NCBI RefSeq assembly: GCF_900100195.1
Contig: NZ_FNES01000023.1
Coordinates: forward strand, 1-49,363
Source of the DNA: Billgrantia gudaonensis
GTDB lineage: Bacteria > Pseudomonadota > Gammaproteobacteria > Pseudomonadales > Halomonadaceae
DNA: 49,363 bases
Direction of reading: 5' to 3'
The notes under the pieces are model-generated. The model was not told the origin of the DNA. It made no database searches and was given only the letters and a program-made list of their open reading frames with translations. Shown here piece after piece: positions 14,607-22,528 of the stretch; the first letter of the stretch is position 1, and each line of letters opens with the position of its first letter. The position numbers and the translations under genes are program-made.

Positions 14607-16118
14607 TCAGGCGGCGGCGACGCGGTCGGCGAAGTCGACCAGGTAGCGGTCGGTGATGCGCTGCTGCAGCATCAGGTTTTCGAGCGGGGGCACCGGGGTG
14701 TAGTCGTAGTCGATGTAGAGCTTGCCGGCCTTGAGCACCTCGGGTGTGTTGATCTTGGCGTCGAACCAGGCCTGGCCGTCGATGATGTAGCCCAGGCGCT
14801 TCCACTCGCGGAACTTGGCGTTGATGCCCTCGACGATGTCCTTCACCAGCGAGGGATGCATGGGCTTGTCGACGGCCCAGAGGTGGGCTTCGGCCATGGT
14901 GTCGGCGATCACCTGGGCGGTGCGGGTGTAGTTCTCGAAGGCGAACAGCGGGTCGACGCTGCAGGTGCGCGAGCCCCAGAAGCGGTAGCCGCCGCGGTTG
15001 ATGAGCGTGGTGACCTCGTGGCTGTTGAGGTAGCCGGCATCGGTGTTCGGATCCTGGAGATCCCAGAAGACGTCCTTGCTGATGCCGCTGACGCCGTTGA
15101 CCGGCATGTTGGAGAGCGTCTTGTGCCAGCCGATCTGCTGGTCGGCCTTGGCGCGCAGGCCCAGGGCGCGGGCCACGGCGCTGTGCTTGCGGGTGCTGGA
15201 AGTGGCGGTGTCCCAGCCGGTGAAGTCGGGCCAGACGATCATCACTTCCCGCGCGCCGAAGTTCTCGCGGTACATCGCAGCCTCTTCCTTGGTGGCACTG
15301 CCGCCGGCGGAGGCGTAGACGAAGCCGCGCAGCTTCTGGGCCACACCGATCAGCTCCGCGGTGACGTCGGCGTCGTCCAGCTCGGGCACGCCGAGAATCC
15401 TGGGCTTGACGCCGAAGCGCTGCTCGGCGGCGAGCAGCGCCTGCAGGCCGGTGCGCTTGCCGTTCTCGTCGACGCCGCCGATGACGTGGGTCTTGGTCTC
15501 CTCGTCGGTCTCGCCCTCGGCCACGCGCACCGCGACGATCAGCGTTTCGACCTGGTCGGCGATGGCGTCCAGCGAGCCGGCGAGGGTGCCTTCCTCGCCG
15601 GCGTCGCCCTGGGCGCCCAGCGGATCGGTGATCAGCACCGGGGTATCCAGCGGGAAGGGTTCGTCTTCGCCGCCGGAAAGGCGCTGCCAGCCGGTGGCGG
15701 CCACCACGCCGGCACCCGAGCCGGCCTCGGCGGCGCTGACCAGGGCGGCGGCATCCGCCTCGCCGTTCACCGCCGTGGCCACTTCGGCGGCGGTGCTGAC
15801 GATCTCGCCTTCGGCATCGGTCGCCAGGGTGACGGTGATGTCGTTGCCGCTGACGGTGACTGCCAAGGTGGCGGAGGTGCTGCCGGGGTCGAGGTAGCGC
15901 ACGCGGATGGCGTTGCCGTCGGTGCCCGTATTGGCGGCGGTGTAGGTGACGCCGCTGTTGGCGGCGGCGAATTCGACGGTGAGCGAGGCGGTCACGCCGG
16001 GCGTGGCCTCGGGGGCGGTAGCCACCAGGCCGACCACGGCCGTGGCCACGGTGCGGATCGGCCGGGTGCCGTCGTTCTTCTCCACGACGCGCACGCCGTG
16101 ATGGTAGTCCTGGGCCAT
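14607..16118 (-). CDS. FI: P2 gpFI-like contractile tail sheath protein
   Basis: A 503-residue tail sheath subunit. ATG 16118 is chosen because AGGAG lies six bases upstream. The N terminus is MAQDYHHGVRVVEKNDGTRPI, and the C-terminal core carries DVFWDLQDPNTDAGYLNSHEVTTLINRGGYRFWGSRT and WAVDKPMHPSLVKDIVEGINAKFREWK. It is about 100 residues longer than P2 gpFI because a Ser/Thr/Val-rich, Ig-like beta domain (about residues 37-140) is inserted after the first strand. Such insertions decorate the sheath surface. The late-promoter dyad lies 87 bases upstream of the start. Confidence 0.95.
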   Translation of the reverse strand: MAQDYHHGVRVVEKNDGTRPIRTVATAVVGLVATAPEATPGVTASLTVEFAAANSGVTYTAANTGTDGNAIRVRYLDPGSTSATLAVTVSGNDITVTLATDAEGEIVSTAAEVATAVNGEADAAALVSAAEAGSGAGVVAATGWQRLSGGEDEPFPLDTPVLITDPLGAQGDAGEEGTLAGSLDAIADQVETLIVAVRVAEGETDEETKTHVIGGVDENGKRTGLQALLAAEQRFGVKPRILGVPELDDADVTAELIGVAQKLRGFVYASAGGSATKEEAAMYRENFGAREVMIVWPDFTGWDTATSSTRKHSAVARALGLRAKADQQIGWHKTLSNMPVNGVSGISKDVFWDLQDPNTDAGYLNSHEVTTLINRGGYRFWGSRTCSVDPLFAFENYTRTAQVIADTMAEAHLWAVDKPMHPSLVKDIVEGINAKFREWKRLGYIIDGQAWFDAKINTPEVLKAGKLYIDYDYTPVPPLENLMLQQRITDRYLVDFADRVAAA

Positions 16119-16193
16119 GTTGGGCTCCTGCGCAGGTGAGCATGACTGTGCCGTCATGCTTGCGCGGGAGGGGGTGAGGCTCTAGCAATGGGG

Positions 16194-16216
16194 GTTGTGT
16201 ATCAACCTTCTACAAC
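16194..16216 (-). promoter_or_regulatory. late-promoter activator dyad upstream of FI
   Basis: GTTGT, 13 bases, ACAAC. The centre is 87 bases upstream of FI's ATG, matching the spacing of the dyad upstream of O. P2 late promoters carry a TGT-N12-ACA dyad for Ogr/Delta at about -55, so this is the equivalent site with one extra base of spacing. Confidence 0.7.
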
Positions 16217-16259
16217 TGGAAGCTCTACTTTGCAGTCGGAAGCCAAGGAGAACGATACG

Positions 16260-16862
16260 GTGGAACCCGCCACGGTAGGTGCAAGAATGGTGTCGCTCTT
16301 ACTCAAAGGGGCCTACTCCAAGCACATGGAATGGAAGTTCGAGAGGCTGGAAGAGAGAGCGCGCCAGGGGGGATTGAGTGTCGATGATTTGATTGCTAGC
16401 GATGAGCGGTTCGCCACCTTCATGAGGGTGGCGAGGGCCTTTGAGCATAGCTCGAATACAGACGTAGTGGATTATTTGGCTGACGCCTTGATCGGAAGCA
16501 TCAAGTCGGGAGACGTTGAGGAAAAACCTGACTTTGTCCAAATGGCAATCGGTTCGCTGAATGGTTTGACAAAGTTAGAGCTTGATATATTGGCAGCGAT
16601 GCATCGCTACCAGATCTATTACGACGCCGATTTTCGCCTTGACCACGAGAAGATTCGTGAGTCATTTATCCTCGAGTGCAAGACCTCTCTAGGTATCGAT
16701 AGTTACATGTTGTCGCCGATCATAAACGGTCTTGTTCGTACTAGCTTGGTAACAAATGAGACTGCTGCGCTGAGTGGGCCAGTCCCTAACTCGAACAGTC
16801 TGTCCCCGTTAGCACGTGAACTGTTTTTTTATATCAACTTGGCTAGGCGGTTGGTGGAGTAA
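16260..16862 (+). CDS. hypothetical moron at the P2 fun(Z)-like locus
   Basis: A 200-residue protein read opposite to the tail genes, in lower-G+C DNA. GTG 16260 is chosen because AAGGAG precedes it by nine bases. An in-frame ATG at 16188 lies inside the FI late-promoter dyad and lacks a ribosome site. The sequence is soluble and helical, with the acidic segments LEERARQGGLSVDDLIASDERFATF and FVQMAIGSLNGLTKLELDILAAMHRY, and a winged-helix-like C-terminal part (DSYMLSPIINGLVRTSLV). No family is recognised. In P2 the gene between FI and G is fun(Z), which excludes phage T5, so a phage-exclusion role is a reasonable inference from position only. Confidence 0.7.
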   Translation: MEPATVGARMVSLLLKGAYSKHMEWKFERLEERARQGGLSVDDLIASDERFATFMRVARAFEHSSNTDVVDYLADALIGSIKSGDVEEKPDFVQMAIGSLNGLTKLELDILAAMHRYQIYYDADFRLDHEKIRESFILECKTSLGIDSYMLSPIINGLVRTSLVTNETAALSGPVPNSNSLSPLARELFFYINLARRLVE

Positions 16863-16895
16863 GCCCGCTGGGAGGCAGGTAGTCTTTATGCTCAG

Positions 16896-17221
16896 TCAAA
16901 GCCACCAATGCATGGACTCAATCCCCTCGCGCTTCGCGGCCTGGCCCATCGTCTCATCCGCCAGTGCGGCATTGATCGCGTCCTTCCGATCCCAGCTGCG
17001 CTGCAGAAGCAGTTTGTAGTGGGTCATGGCGATGACCCAGTTGGGCGTAATCGGGTAGCGGGTGTTGGAGGCGGAGAATTCGACGGTGAGCGTGGCGGCC
17101 GTGGCTCCTTCGGCATCCGGTGCGGTTCCGACGATGCCGGTCACGCCCGAGCGCACGGTCTGGATGGGCCGGGGCCGGTTGCGATCTCGAGGATCTCGAC
17201 CCCGTGCAGGAATTTCGCCAT
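16896..17221 (-). pseudogene. chimeric FI/G fragment (recombination scar)
   Basis: Reading on the minus strand, ATG 17221 starts a sheath-type N terminus (MAKFLHGVEILEIATGPGP). One base is missing near 17165-17180, shifting frame, and the next part continues as TVRSGVTGIVGTAPDAEGA, TLTVEFSA. At about 17069-17082 the sequence switches, in frame, to the C terminus of the tail-fibre assembly protein (SNTRYPITPNWVIAMTHYK, LLLQRSWDRKDAINAALADE) and ends at TGA 16896-16898. Both parents have intact counterparts nearby: FI at 14607-16118 and G at 18065-18631. It is a dead fusion of two phage genes, and both parts diverge from the local copies, so the donor was a different P2-like phage. Confidence 0.85.
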
Positions 17222-17411
17222 TGCGGTGTGCCTCTCGCCTGATCAGGTGATGAACTGCTGACGGTAGGCACAGTATGATTGGCGCACGCGAAAGGCTCCG
17301 CTGGCGGTGGTTCTGGTCAGCCTCAGGGGCTGTGGGAGCGCAATGGCCGAGTGGGGTATGCTACGCGCCGCTACCTTGGTGAAAGGTATACTCGGCGCAG
17401 AAACACACTTG

Positions 17412-17987
17412 ATGGGACTTCATGGCATGGAAATTCTCTTTCACTACCTACACTTCGCGGTTGAAATAATTAAAGTGGTCGCTTGGCCACTTCTTATCTT
17501 GGTTTTAGCTTATTTTCTTAAAGATCACATCAAAGAAGTGCTTATAAAGCACAATGGTACAGAGTTCAAGGTCGTCACAAGGAATTTGAAAGATTCAAAG
17601 AAAGACCTCGAAAAATTAATCAATAAGATGGGCGGCATAACGTCAAAAGAGGCAGATGAGCTGCACGACAAGATGGACCGGTTGTACCGCAGCGCTATGG
17701 CTGTAGTAAAGGAGCGCGCCACGGAAGTGGAATCCGGCAGCAACAGCGATGGCAGTCACACGCTATATAATAACGGACAAACCATTCAGGAAATCACGAT
17801 TGCTGCTGGCGATTTGCTGGGTAGAAAGTCCTACTACCTTCCTTCGCTTGTCAAAGGGGTGTGTTCTGTCACTTTTGTCGGCCAGGAAACACCAAGGCTG
17901 GTACATGTTGATCCCAGCCGGATCGAGGTTGAGCTAGATCAGGTAAACGAGTGCGAAATCAAGCTCATCGTCAGCGGCGTTGTATGA
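17412..17987 (+). CDS. membrane-anchored hypothetical moron
   Basis: About 191 residues from ATG 17412, or 186 from ATG 17427. The frame is open farther upstream to 17307, but that part reads as non-protein. A hydrophobic segment near the N terminus (IIKVVAWPLLILVLAYFLK) anchors a cytoplasmic domain that begins with a Lys-rich helix (LKDSKKDLEKLINKMG) and ends in a beta-rich region (TIQEITIAAGDLLG ... EIKLIVSGVV). The gene is plus-strand, A+T-richer than the tail genes, and flanked by direct repeats of G sequence. No family is recognised. It is likely cargo acquired with the recombination that made the chimeric fragment, and it may act at the membrane against other phages. That is inference. 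Confidence 0.65.
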   Translation: MGLHGMEILFHYLHFAVEIIKVVAWPLLILVLAYFLKDHIKEVLIKHNGTEFKVVTRNLKDSKKDLEKLINKMGGITSKEADELHDKMDRLYRSAMAVVKERATEVESGSNSDGSHTLYNNGQTIQEITIAAGDLLGRKSYYLPSLVKGVCSVTFVGQETPRLVHVDPSRIEVELDQVNECEIKLIVSGVV

Positions 17988-18064
17988 TTTGCTTTCTGCC
18001 CCACAGTGCACAAAGCCCGCTCGGTGGCGGGCATGTGAGTTCTTCTTTATAGAGTAGCAATTGC

Positions 18065-18631
18065 CTACCAGGTTATTCCTTCAACCCCCTCCCGCTTCTC
18101 GTCCTCGCTCATTGCCTCATCGGCGAGGATCTCGTCGATCGCATCCTTCCGATCCCAGCTGCGCTGCAGCAGCTGCTTGTAGTGGGCCATGGCGTCGTCG
18201 GTCATGGCGATGACCTGGTCGGGTGTCATCGGGTAGCGGGTGTTGGAGGCGGCGCGGAATTCCTGGACGGCATCCGTTACGCCAGCGGCCTTGAGGTCGC
18301 GGGCCTCGATGGCCAGCCCCATGAGGTTCTGCCGGTCTTCGGCGCGCATCTGCACCACGTCTTCGGTGCCATCGGGCATGGTGTAGGGCATGCCGGCGGC
18401 GAGGGCATCGGCCAGGGCGGTGGCGATTTCGCGGCGCTTGCGGGCGGCGAGTGTGTCGATCCCTGGTGCTGGGGGATCCGCGAGTGTCGGTCTTCCCTGG
18501 CCATCGGGTACGATTCGCTGCCCCTTTGCCTGGCCTTCAAGTAACTCCGAGTACCGCTGTTTGGATAGTCGAACAGCGTCATCATGCATGGCCTTTGATG
18601 CAAATCCGCCAAGCGTCTTGCTGTAGTACAT
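18065..18631 (-). CDS. G: tail fibre assembly protein (gpG position)
   Basis: A 188-residue protein following the fibre gene H, the place of gpG, the chaperone needed to fold and attach tail fibres. The central part (about residues 60-150) matches DUF4376-type assembly proteins: LAARKRREIATALADALAAG, YTMPDGTEDVVQMRAEDRQNL, then YPMTPDQVIAMTDDAMAHYKQ. The N terminus carries a short beta motif (YYSKTLGGFAS). Its 3' half is duplicated, with divergence, in the chimeric fragment about 1.2 kb away. Fibre and chaperone normally co-evolve, so this pair defines host range. Confidence 0.85.
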   Translation of the reverse strand: MYYSKTLGGFASKAMHDDAVRLSKQRYSELLEGQAKGQRIVPDGQGRPTLADPPAPGIDTLAARKRREIATALADALAAGMPYTMPDGTEDVVQMRAEDRQNLMGLAIEARDLKAAGVTDAVQEFRAASNTRYPMTPDQVIAMTDDAMAHYKQLLQRSWDRKDAIDEILADEAMSEDEKREGVEGITW

Positions 18632-18642
18632 GGGACATTTCC

Positions 18643-19701
18643 TCAGTGGCCAATGAATAGGAAATAGGATGGATGAACGCTGGATTCGGGAGCGTCGGTA
18701 GCGAGTTCTACCGTTGTGACAGGTCCGTTTGTCTCTGCTGAGAAGGTGGCTATTCTTTCAGGACTTCCGTGATCAGATGAAGCACCTCCCCATAGCGCGT
18801 TAGGGAACGTTGTCGGCAATGTGTATGTTATGTTCCCGGAGAAATCCGCCCTTATCCATTGTATGATCAAGCCGCCCATCCAAGATGGGAACTCGACATA
18901 ACCGTTGTATCCATAGTGGACGTTGAACCCCCACCGCAGCTTCTTCGGCGTCACCGCGGTGGCGTCATCCTCTCCGGTGTCTACTTGCTCCTGGGTCGCC
19001 ACCTTGAGCATACCGGCGACGGTTTCCGTCGCTTGCTTCACCCAGTTGGCTGCCCAGTTCTTGAGCTTCTTCGCGGTGACGAACTTGCCATCGTCGTTGC
19101 CGGCATCGACCTCCGGCTGGCTGGCCTTGATGACCATGCCGCGGTCGTCTGCGGTGGCTAGCGGGTGATCTCGGCTCTCGGCGTGCTGCTGTAACGCCTC
19201 GGCGGCGCCTTGGGCGGTGGCATGGTCGCCGTCGTCGGCGTACTTGCGGGTGGCGAGCACCACCGAGGGGTCGATCTTGAGCTCGACGTTGGCGGTGTTG
19301 CTGAGGATGAGGTGCATGCGCACCACCTGGTTGCGGCCGGAACCTTGTGCCAGCAGTGGCTTGTAGCTGGGCGCGCAGTTGGCCACTGCGACGAAGTCGC
19401 CGTCTTCGTCCTCGATGCCTAGCTCGCGGATCCACCAGCCGCCGACGTTGGGTGGTAGCACGATCTCGGCAATCAGGATCGCGGGGTTGTTCGGATCCAC
19501 GAAGAGCTGGTTGATGGCGGCGCGGTGTACCTGGTGGATCAGCTGAGTTTGGTCGTGCTGAGGTACCGGGTCGGTGCCGTTGGCGTCGCCCAGTAGCATG
19601 TGGGTCAGCTTCCAGGGGATCTCGAGGGCGTTGGCGTTGCTTTGCTTGGCCTCGCCGATCTCGGTGAGGAAGCCGCCGAAGGTGGAGTTTTCGTCAATCA
19701 T
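18643..19701 (-). CDS. H: P2 gpH-like tail fibre protein
   Basis: A 352-residue receptor-binding fibre. The N-terminal about 150 residues match the gpH/phage tail-collar attachment domain (FGGFLTEIGEAKQSNANALE, then NVGGWWIRELGIEDEDGDFVAVANC), which docks to the baseplate gpI. Two repeats of the type PEVDAGNDDGKFVTAKKL / EQVDTGEDDATAVTPKKL form the shaft. The C terminus (EFPSWMGGLIIQW ... FNAETNG-type beta segment) resembles gp53-like tip domains. It is much shorter than P2 gpH (about 669), so the fibre is short. The start overlaps gpI by eight bases. Confidence 0.93.
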   Translation of the reverse strand: MIDENSTFGGFLTEIGEAKQSNANALEIPWKLTHMLLGDANGTDPVPQHDQTQLIHQVHRAAINQLFVDPNNPAILIAEIVLPPNVGGWWIRELGIEDEDGDFVAVANCAPSYKPLLAQGSGRNQVVRMHLILSNTANVELKIDPSVVLATRKYADDGDHATAQGAAEALQQHAESRDHPLATADDRGMVIKASQPEVDAGNDDGKFVTAKKLKNWAANWVKQATETVAGMLKVATQEQVDTGEDDATAVTPKKLRWGFNVHYGYNGYVEFPSWMGGLIIQWIRADFSGNITYTLPTTFPNALWGGASSDHGSPERIATFSAETNGPVTTVELATDAPESSVHPSYFLFIGH

Positions 19702-20317
19702 AGAGGTAGACGTCCAGTGTGTCGGTGGTGGTGACGGCCAAGGCGTGCCCGATGTGGCATGCGACGTCGATGTCGGGGGTGTCCCAGGGCAGTACGTCGA
19801 GCTCGTCGCCGTCGTTGATGGCGACGCCGACGTAGGTGGTGAGGTCAGTGCTGAGCGTGATGTCCAGGCCGGTGATATGGCGGCTGACCGGCTTGGCGTC
19901 GTCGATCAGCCGCTCGAGCTCGCCGTACATGGCTTCGGTGATGCCGGTGTCGAGCACGCCGATGCGCAGCGAGAAGGTGCCGGGCGTGCCGGCCGGCTCG
20001 GTCTCCCACCACTCGACCACTTCCAGCAGGTAGCCCAGGGGCTCGACCACCCGGCGCAGCGCCGAGATGGTGCCCTTGCGCTCGTGCACGTAGAACGCCG
20101 AGGCGATGACGTCGCGCTTGGCGGCCTCGGACCAGGCGGGATCCCAGCGGTCCACCGAGAAGGCCCAGGCAAGGTAGGGCAGCAGGTGGGCCGGGCAGGT
20201 GGCCGGGCGCCACAGATCGCGCAGCGGTACCGGCACGCGCTGGATCTCGGCCAGGGCCTCGGCGGCGGCGCGCTCCAGGGGCGTGCTGCTGGGCGCCAGC
20301 AGGGGCGTGTCACTCAT
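19694..20317 (-). CDS. I: P2 gpI-like baseplate protein
   Basis: A 207-residue tail protein I homologue that connects the baseplate wedge (gpJ) to the fibre. Visible family blocks are LERAAAEALAEIQRVPVPLRDLW, the conserved CPAHLLPYLAWAFSVDRWDPAW (about 45-66) and FYVHERKGTISALRRVVEPLG. It is somewhat longer than P2 gpI (about 176), with an acidic beta-rich C terminus. It overlaps both neighbours, J and H, by eight bases, indicating translational coupling in the baseplate operon. Confidence 0.95.
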   Translation of the reverse strand: MSDTPLLAPSSTPLERAAAEALAEIQRVPVPLRDLWRPATCPAHLLPYLAWAFSVDRWDPAWSEAAKRDVIASAFYVHERKGTISALRRVVEPLGYLLEVVEWWETEPAGTPGTFSLRIGVLDTGITEAMYGELERLIDDAKPVSRHITGLDITLSTDLTTYVGVAINDGDELDVLPWDTPDIDVACHIGHALAVTTTDTLDVYLYD

Positions 20318-21221
20318 CGCTGCCCCCGATCTCGATTTCGACGCCGGTGCAGTGGGCGGCCTGGGTGCGGTCGAGCACTACGTCTTCGGCGGGCGCGGCG
20401 AGTTCGACGCGCTGCACCCCTTCCACGTGCAGGGCGGCGTGGATGGCCGAGAGGCGGATGTCGCGGCCGAGGCGGCGCTGCTCGGTGATGTAGCGCTCCA
20501 GGGCCGCTTGCGCCGCGGCGAGGATCGGTTCTTGCTCGGGGCCGGGGTAGACGTAGAGCGTGGCCTCGACGCGGTAGTCGACGATCTCGGCCGATTGCAC
20601 GGTGAGGCGGTCGCCCACCGGGCGCACGTGTTCCGCGGAGAGAGCGGCGTCGACGATGCCGATCAGCTCGGCGCTGGCGGTGCCGTTGCCTTCGGTGCTG
20701 AGCAGGGTGACCAGCGCCTCGGCGGGTGCCGGGCTGGTGGCGGTGGCGTCGGCCACCCGGCCGTCGGCGCTGAGGGCGTGGTATTCGTAGGCGGCGCGGG
20801 GGCCGGCCACGCTGAGCCCCTCGAAAGCGCGCTGGGCGCGCAGGCGCAGGTCGGTATTGCTCTCGTAGGTGGGCGGTACCGGCGGCGTGGCGTCGGGGTC
20901 GCCCGGGTCGATCATGAGACGCTCGACTTCGAAATTCGCGACGAGGTTGTCGAGATCCTGGTCTTCTGAAAACGCGAGCATGACGGCCTTGGCGGCTTCG
21001 TTGACGCGCTGCCGCCAGACGAGCTCGCGATAGGCCGACTCTTCGAGCAGCTTGGTCAGCGGCTCGCTTTCCAGCTCGAGGGTGGCTTCGACCTCAGTGC
21101 GCTGGCTGGCCGGTACCAGATCGAGCAGGCGCGCCTTGCGCTCGGCCAGCACGCTCTCGAAGTCGAGTTCTTCGACGACCCGAGGCGCGGGGAGCTGGGA
21201 AAGATCGATGGTGCCGCTCAT
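20310..21221 (-). CDS. J: P2 gpJ-like baseplate wedge protein
   Basis: A 303-residue baseplate assembly protein, the same length as P2 gpJ (about 302). Typical motifs are IDLSQLPAPRVVEELDFESVL at the N terminus, AYRELVWRQRVNEAAKAVML (about 83-102), and PGPEQEPILAAAQAALERY followed by IRLSAIHAALHVEGVQRVEL near the C terminus. It forms the wedge with gpW and gpI around the gpV spike. It overlaps W by four bases and I by eight. Confidence 0.96.
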   Translation of the reverse strand: MSGTIDLSQLPAPRVVEELDFESVLAERKARLLDLVPASQRTEVEATLELESEPLTKLLEESAYRELVWRQRVNEAAKAVMLAFSEDQDLDNLVANFEVERLMIDPGDPDATPPVPPTYESNTDLRLRAQRAFEGLSVAGPRAAYEYHALSADGRVADATATSPAPAEALVTLLSTEGNGTASAELIGIVDAALSAEHVRPVGDRLTVQSAEIVDYRVEATLYVYPGPEQEPILAAAQAALERYITEQRRLGRDIRLSAIHAALHVEGVQRVELAAPAEDVVLDRTQAAHCTGVEIEIGGSDE

Positions 21222-21556
21222 GCGATGGGCGCCTCCACGCGGATGGGCTGGCCCTCGACGGTTTGGCCGTCGATCTCGAGCGTGGCGCGGCCGGGCTGGC
21301 TGGCCGAGACGCTACGTCGCACGGCGGTGATGCGAAGGCGCGGTTCCCAGCGCAGCAGCGCCATGACGGTGGCGGCGTAGGCTTGCAGCAGCAGAGCGTC
21401 GCTCAGGGGCTGGTCGATCAGCTCGGGCAGCAGGCTGCCGTACTCGCGGCGCATGACGCGCGAGCCGATGGGCGTGGTGAGGATGTCGCGCACGGACTGG
21501 CGGATGTGCTCGAGGCGCTCGAGGCGGCGGCCGGTGCTGGCGTTCATGCCGGTCAT
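21218..21556 (-). CDS. W: P2 gpW-like baseplate protein (T4 gp25-like)
   Basis: A 112-residue gp25/gpW-family protein that starts sheath assembly at the baseplate. The signature HIRQSVRDILTTPIGSRVMRREYGSLLPELIDQPLS (about 17-52) is unmistakable, including the conserved EYGS, and is followed by RWEPRLRI. It overlaps V and J by four bases each. Confidence 0.96.
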   Translation of the reverse strand: MTGMNASTGRRLERLEHIRQSVRDILTTPIGSRVMRREYGSLLPELIDQPLSDALLLQAYAATVMALLRWEPRLRITAVRRSVSASQPGRATLEIDGQTVEGQPIRVEAPIA

Positions 21557-22107
21557 TGCACGGGCCCTCCGCTCTGGCCGCTGCCGGGCACCACGCCGCT
21601 GTGGGGGTGGTCGTGGCCGACGTTCACGCCGTTGTGGGTTAGGCTGTCGCCGTTTATTGCGACCGCACCGTTGATGGTGGTGTCGGCGTTGATGACCAGG
21701 CCCGAGGGAGCGGTAATCTCGGCACTGCCGGGTAGGTTGGCGCGCAGGTGACTGGCGGCGTGGTCGTACTCGATCACCGCGCCGTCAGGCATCACGGCGC
21801 GCCACAGGTCGGCGCGGTCGGCCGGGGCCGGGTGGGCGTCGCGGTATAGGCCGGTGAGCACCACGGCGGCTGCCGGGTCGCCCCCGGGGGAGAACAGCAC
21901 CACCTGCTCGCCGACGGTGGGCGGGTTCCAGGTGCGGGTGGTGCCAGCGCGGCACTCGATCCAGGGCCGCCAGGCGGTCAGCAGCTCGCCGGCCTTCACG
22001 CGGACGCGCGCGGCGGCGTGATCCACCTCGGCGATAGTGCCCAGGCGGACCAGGTTGTGGATCAGGCGCAGCAGCTCGGCGGCGCCGTGCAGGGGGCGTT
22101 GGCTCAT
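21553..22107 (-). CDS. V: P2 gpV-like baseplate spike protein
   Basis: A 184-residue spike that punctures the outer membrane. The N-terminal OB-fold (VRLGTIAEVDHAAARVRVKAGELLTAWRPW, then WNPPTVGEQVVLFSPGGDPAAAVVLTGLY) is followed by a triple beta-helix segment and a His-containing tip (NGDSLTHNGVNVGHDHPHSG), where an iron ion is bound in P2-type spikes. The start ATG 22107 has no clear ribosome site, and the late-promoter dyad is centred only 57 bases upstream, so the leader must be very short. It is the first gene of the baseplate operon. Confidence 0.95.
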   Translation of the reverse strand: MSQRPLHGAAELLRLIHNLVRLGTIAEVDHAAARVRVKAGELLTAWRPWIECRAGTTRTWNPPTVGEQVVLFSPGGDPAAAVVLTGLYRDAHPAPADRADLWRAVMPDGAVIEYDHAASHLRANLPGSAEITAPSGLVINADTTINGAVAINGDSLTHNGVNVGHDHPHSGVVPGSGQSGGPVQ

Positions 22108-22152
22108 GCCGCCGATGGTTGCGCGGCCCTGGGCGAGTGGCGAGTGGGGGGC

Positions 22153-22175
22153 GTTGTGGATGCTGGGTTTACAAC
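22153..22175 (-). promoter_or_regulatory. late-promoter activator dyad upstream of V
   Basis: GTTGT, 13 bases, ACAAC, the same dyad as upstream of FI and between O and P. Its position corresponds to the P2 late promoter PV. Confidence 0.65.
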
Positions 22176-22199
22176 CGGGTGTGAACGGTGGAAGCAGTG

Positions 22200-22255
22200 T
22201 TAGCTATCGGCTAAAATCCGTTGCTCGTTTTTAGCTTTGAGCTATAATTCTAGCC
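22200..22255 (+). promoter_or_regulatory. toxin-antitoxin promoter with two overlapping palindromes
   Basis: TTGCTC (22221-22226), 16 bases, TATAAT (22243-22248) ends seven bases before the toxin ATG, so transcription should begin at or next to the start codon. The palindromes TTAGC-N5-GCTAA (22200-22214) and TAGCT-N3-AGCTA (22232-22244) flank and overlap the promoter. They are natural operators for the XRE antitoxin. Confidence 0.7.
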
Positions 22256-22507
22256 ATGACGACGATCTCCTACAGCAAGGACGCCCTGAAGACGTTGAAG
22301 CGCATGCCGCGTCCGGATGCGCAGCGCATTCAGCGCAAGATCTCGGCCTATGCCGAAGACCCAACGGCTCAGCGCAATAACGTCAAGGCACTGGTGGGTA
22401 GCGAGTACATCCGCCTACGGGTCGGAGACTGGCGGGTGATCATGGACGACCGGGGCACGGTGCTTCTGGTACTCAAGATCGGCGCCCGCGGCGATGTCTA
22501 TCGGTGA
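22256..22507 (+). CDS. RelE/ParE-superfamily toxin (HigB-like order)
   Basis: An 83-residue RelE-fold protein. The C-terminal block IRLRVGDWRVIMDD ... KIGARGDVYR contains the arginines that usually contact ribosome-bound mRNA in RelE-type endoribonucleases. The N-terminal ISYSKDALKTLKRMPRP is the usual first strand and helix. It is followed 21 bases later by an XRE-type antitoxin, the toxin-first order of higBA systems. It is inserted, on the plus strand, between phage genes V and S, so it acts as a moron that may stabilise the prophage or block other phages. The target (ribosome or gyrase) is not certain. Confidence 0.88.
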   Translation: MTTISYSKDALKTLKRMPRPDAQRIQRKISAYAEDPTAQRNNVKALVGSEYIRLRVGDWRVIMDDRGTVLLVLKIGARGDVYR

Positions 22508-22528
22508 TGAATCACGAGGAAACGGATC

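Noticed and set aside
16188..16259. ATG 16188 as start of the first FI-G moron
   Set aside because: It lies inside the late-promoter dyad and lacks a ribosome site, whereas GTG 16260 has AAGGAG nine bases upstream.
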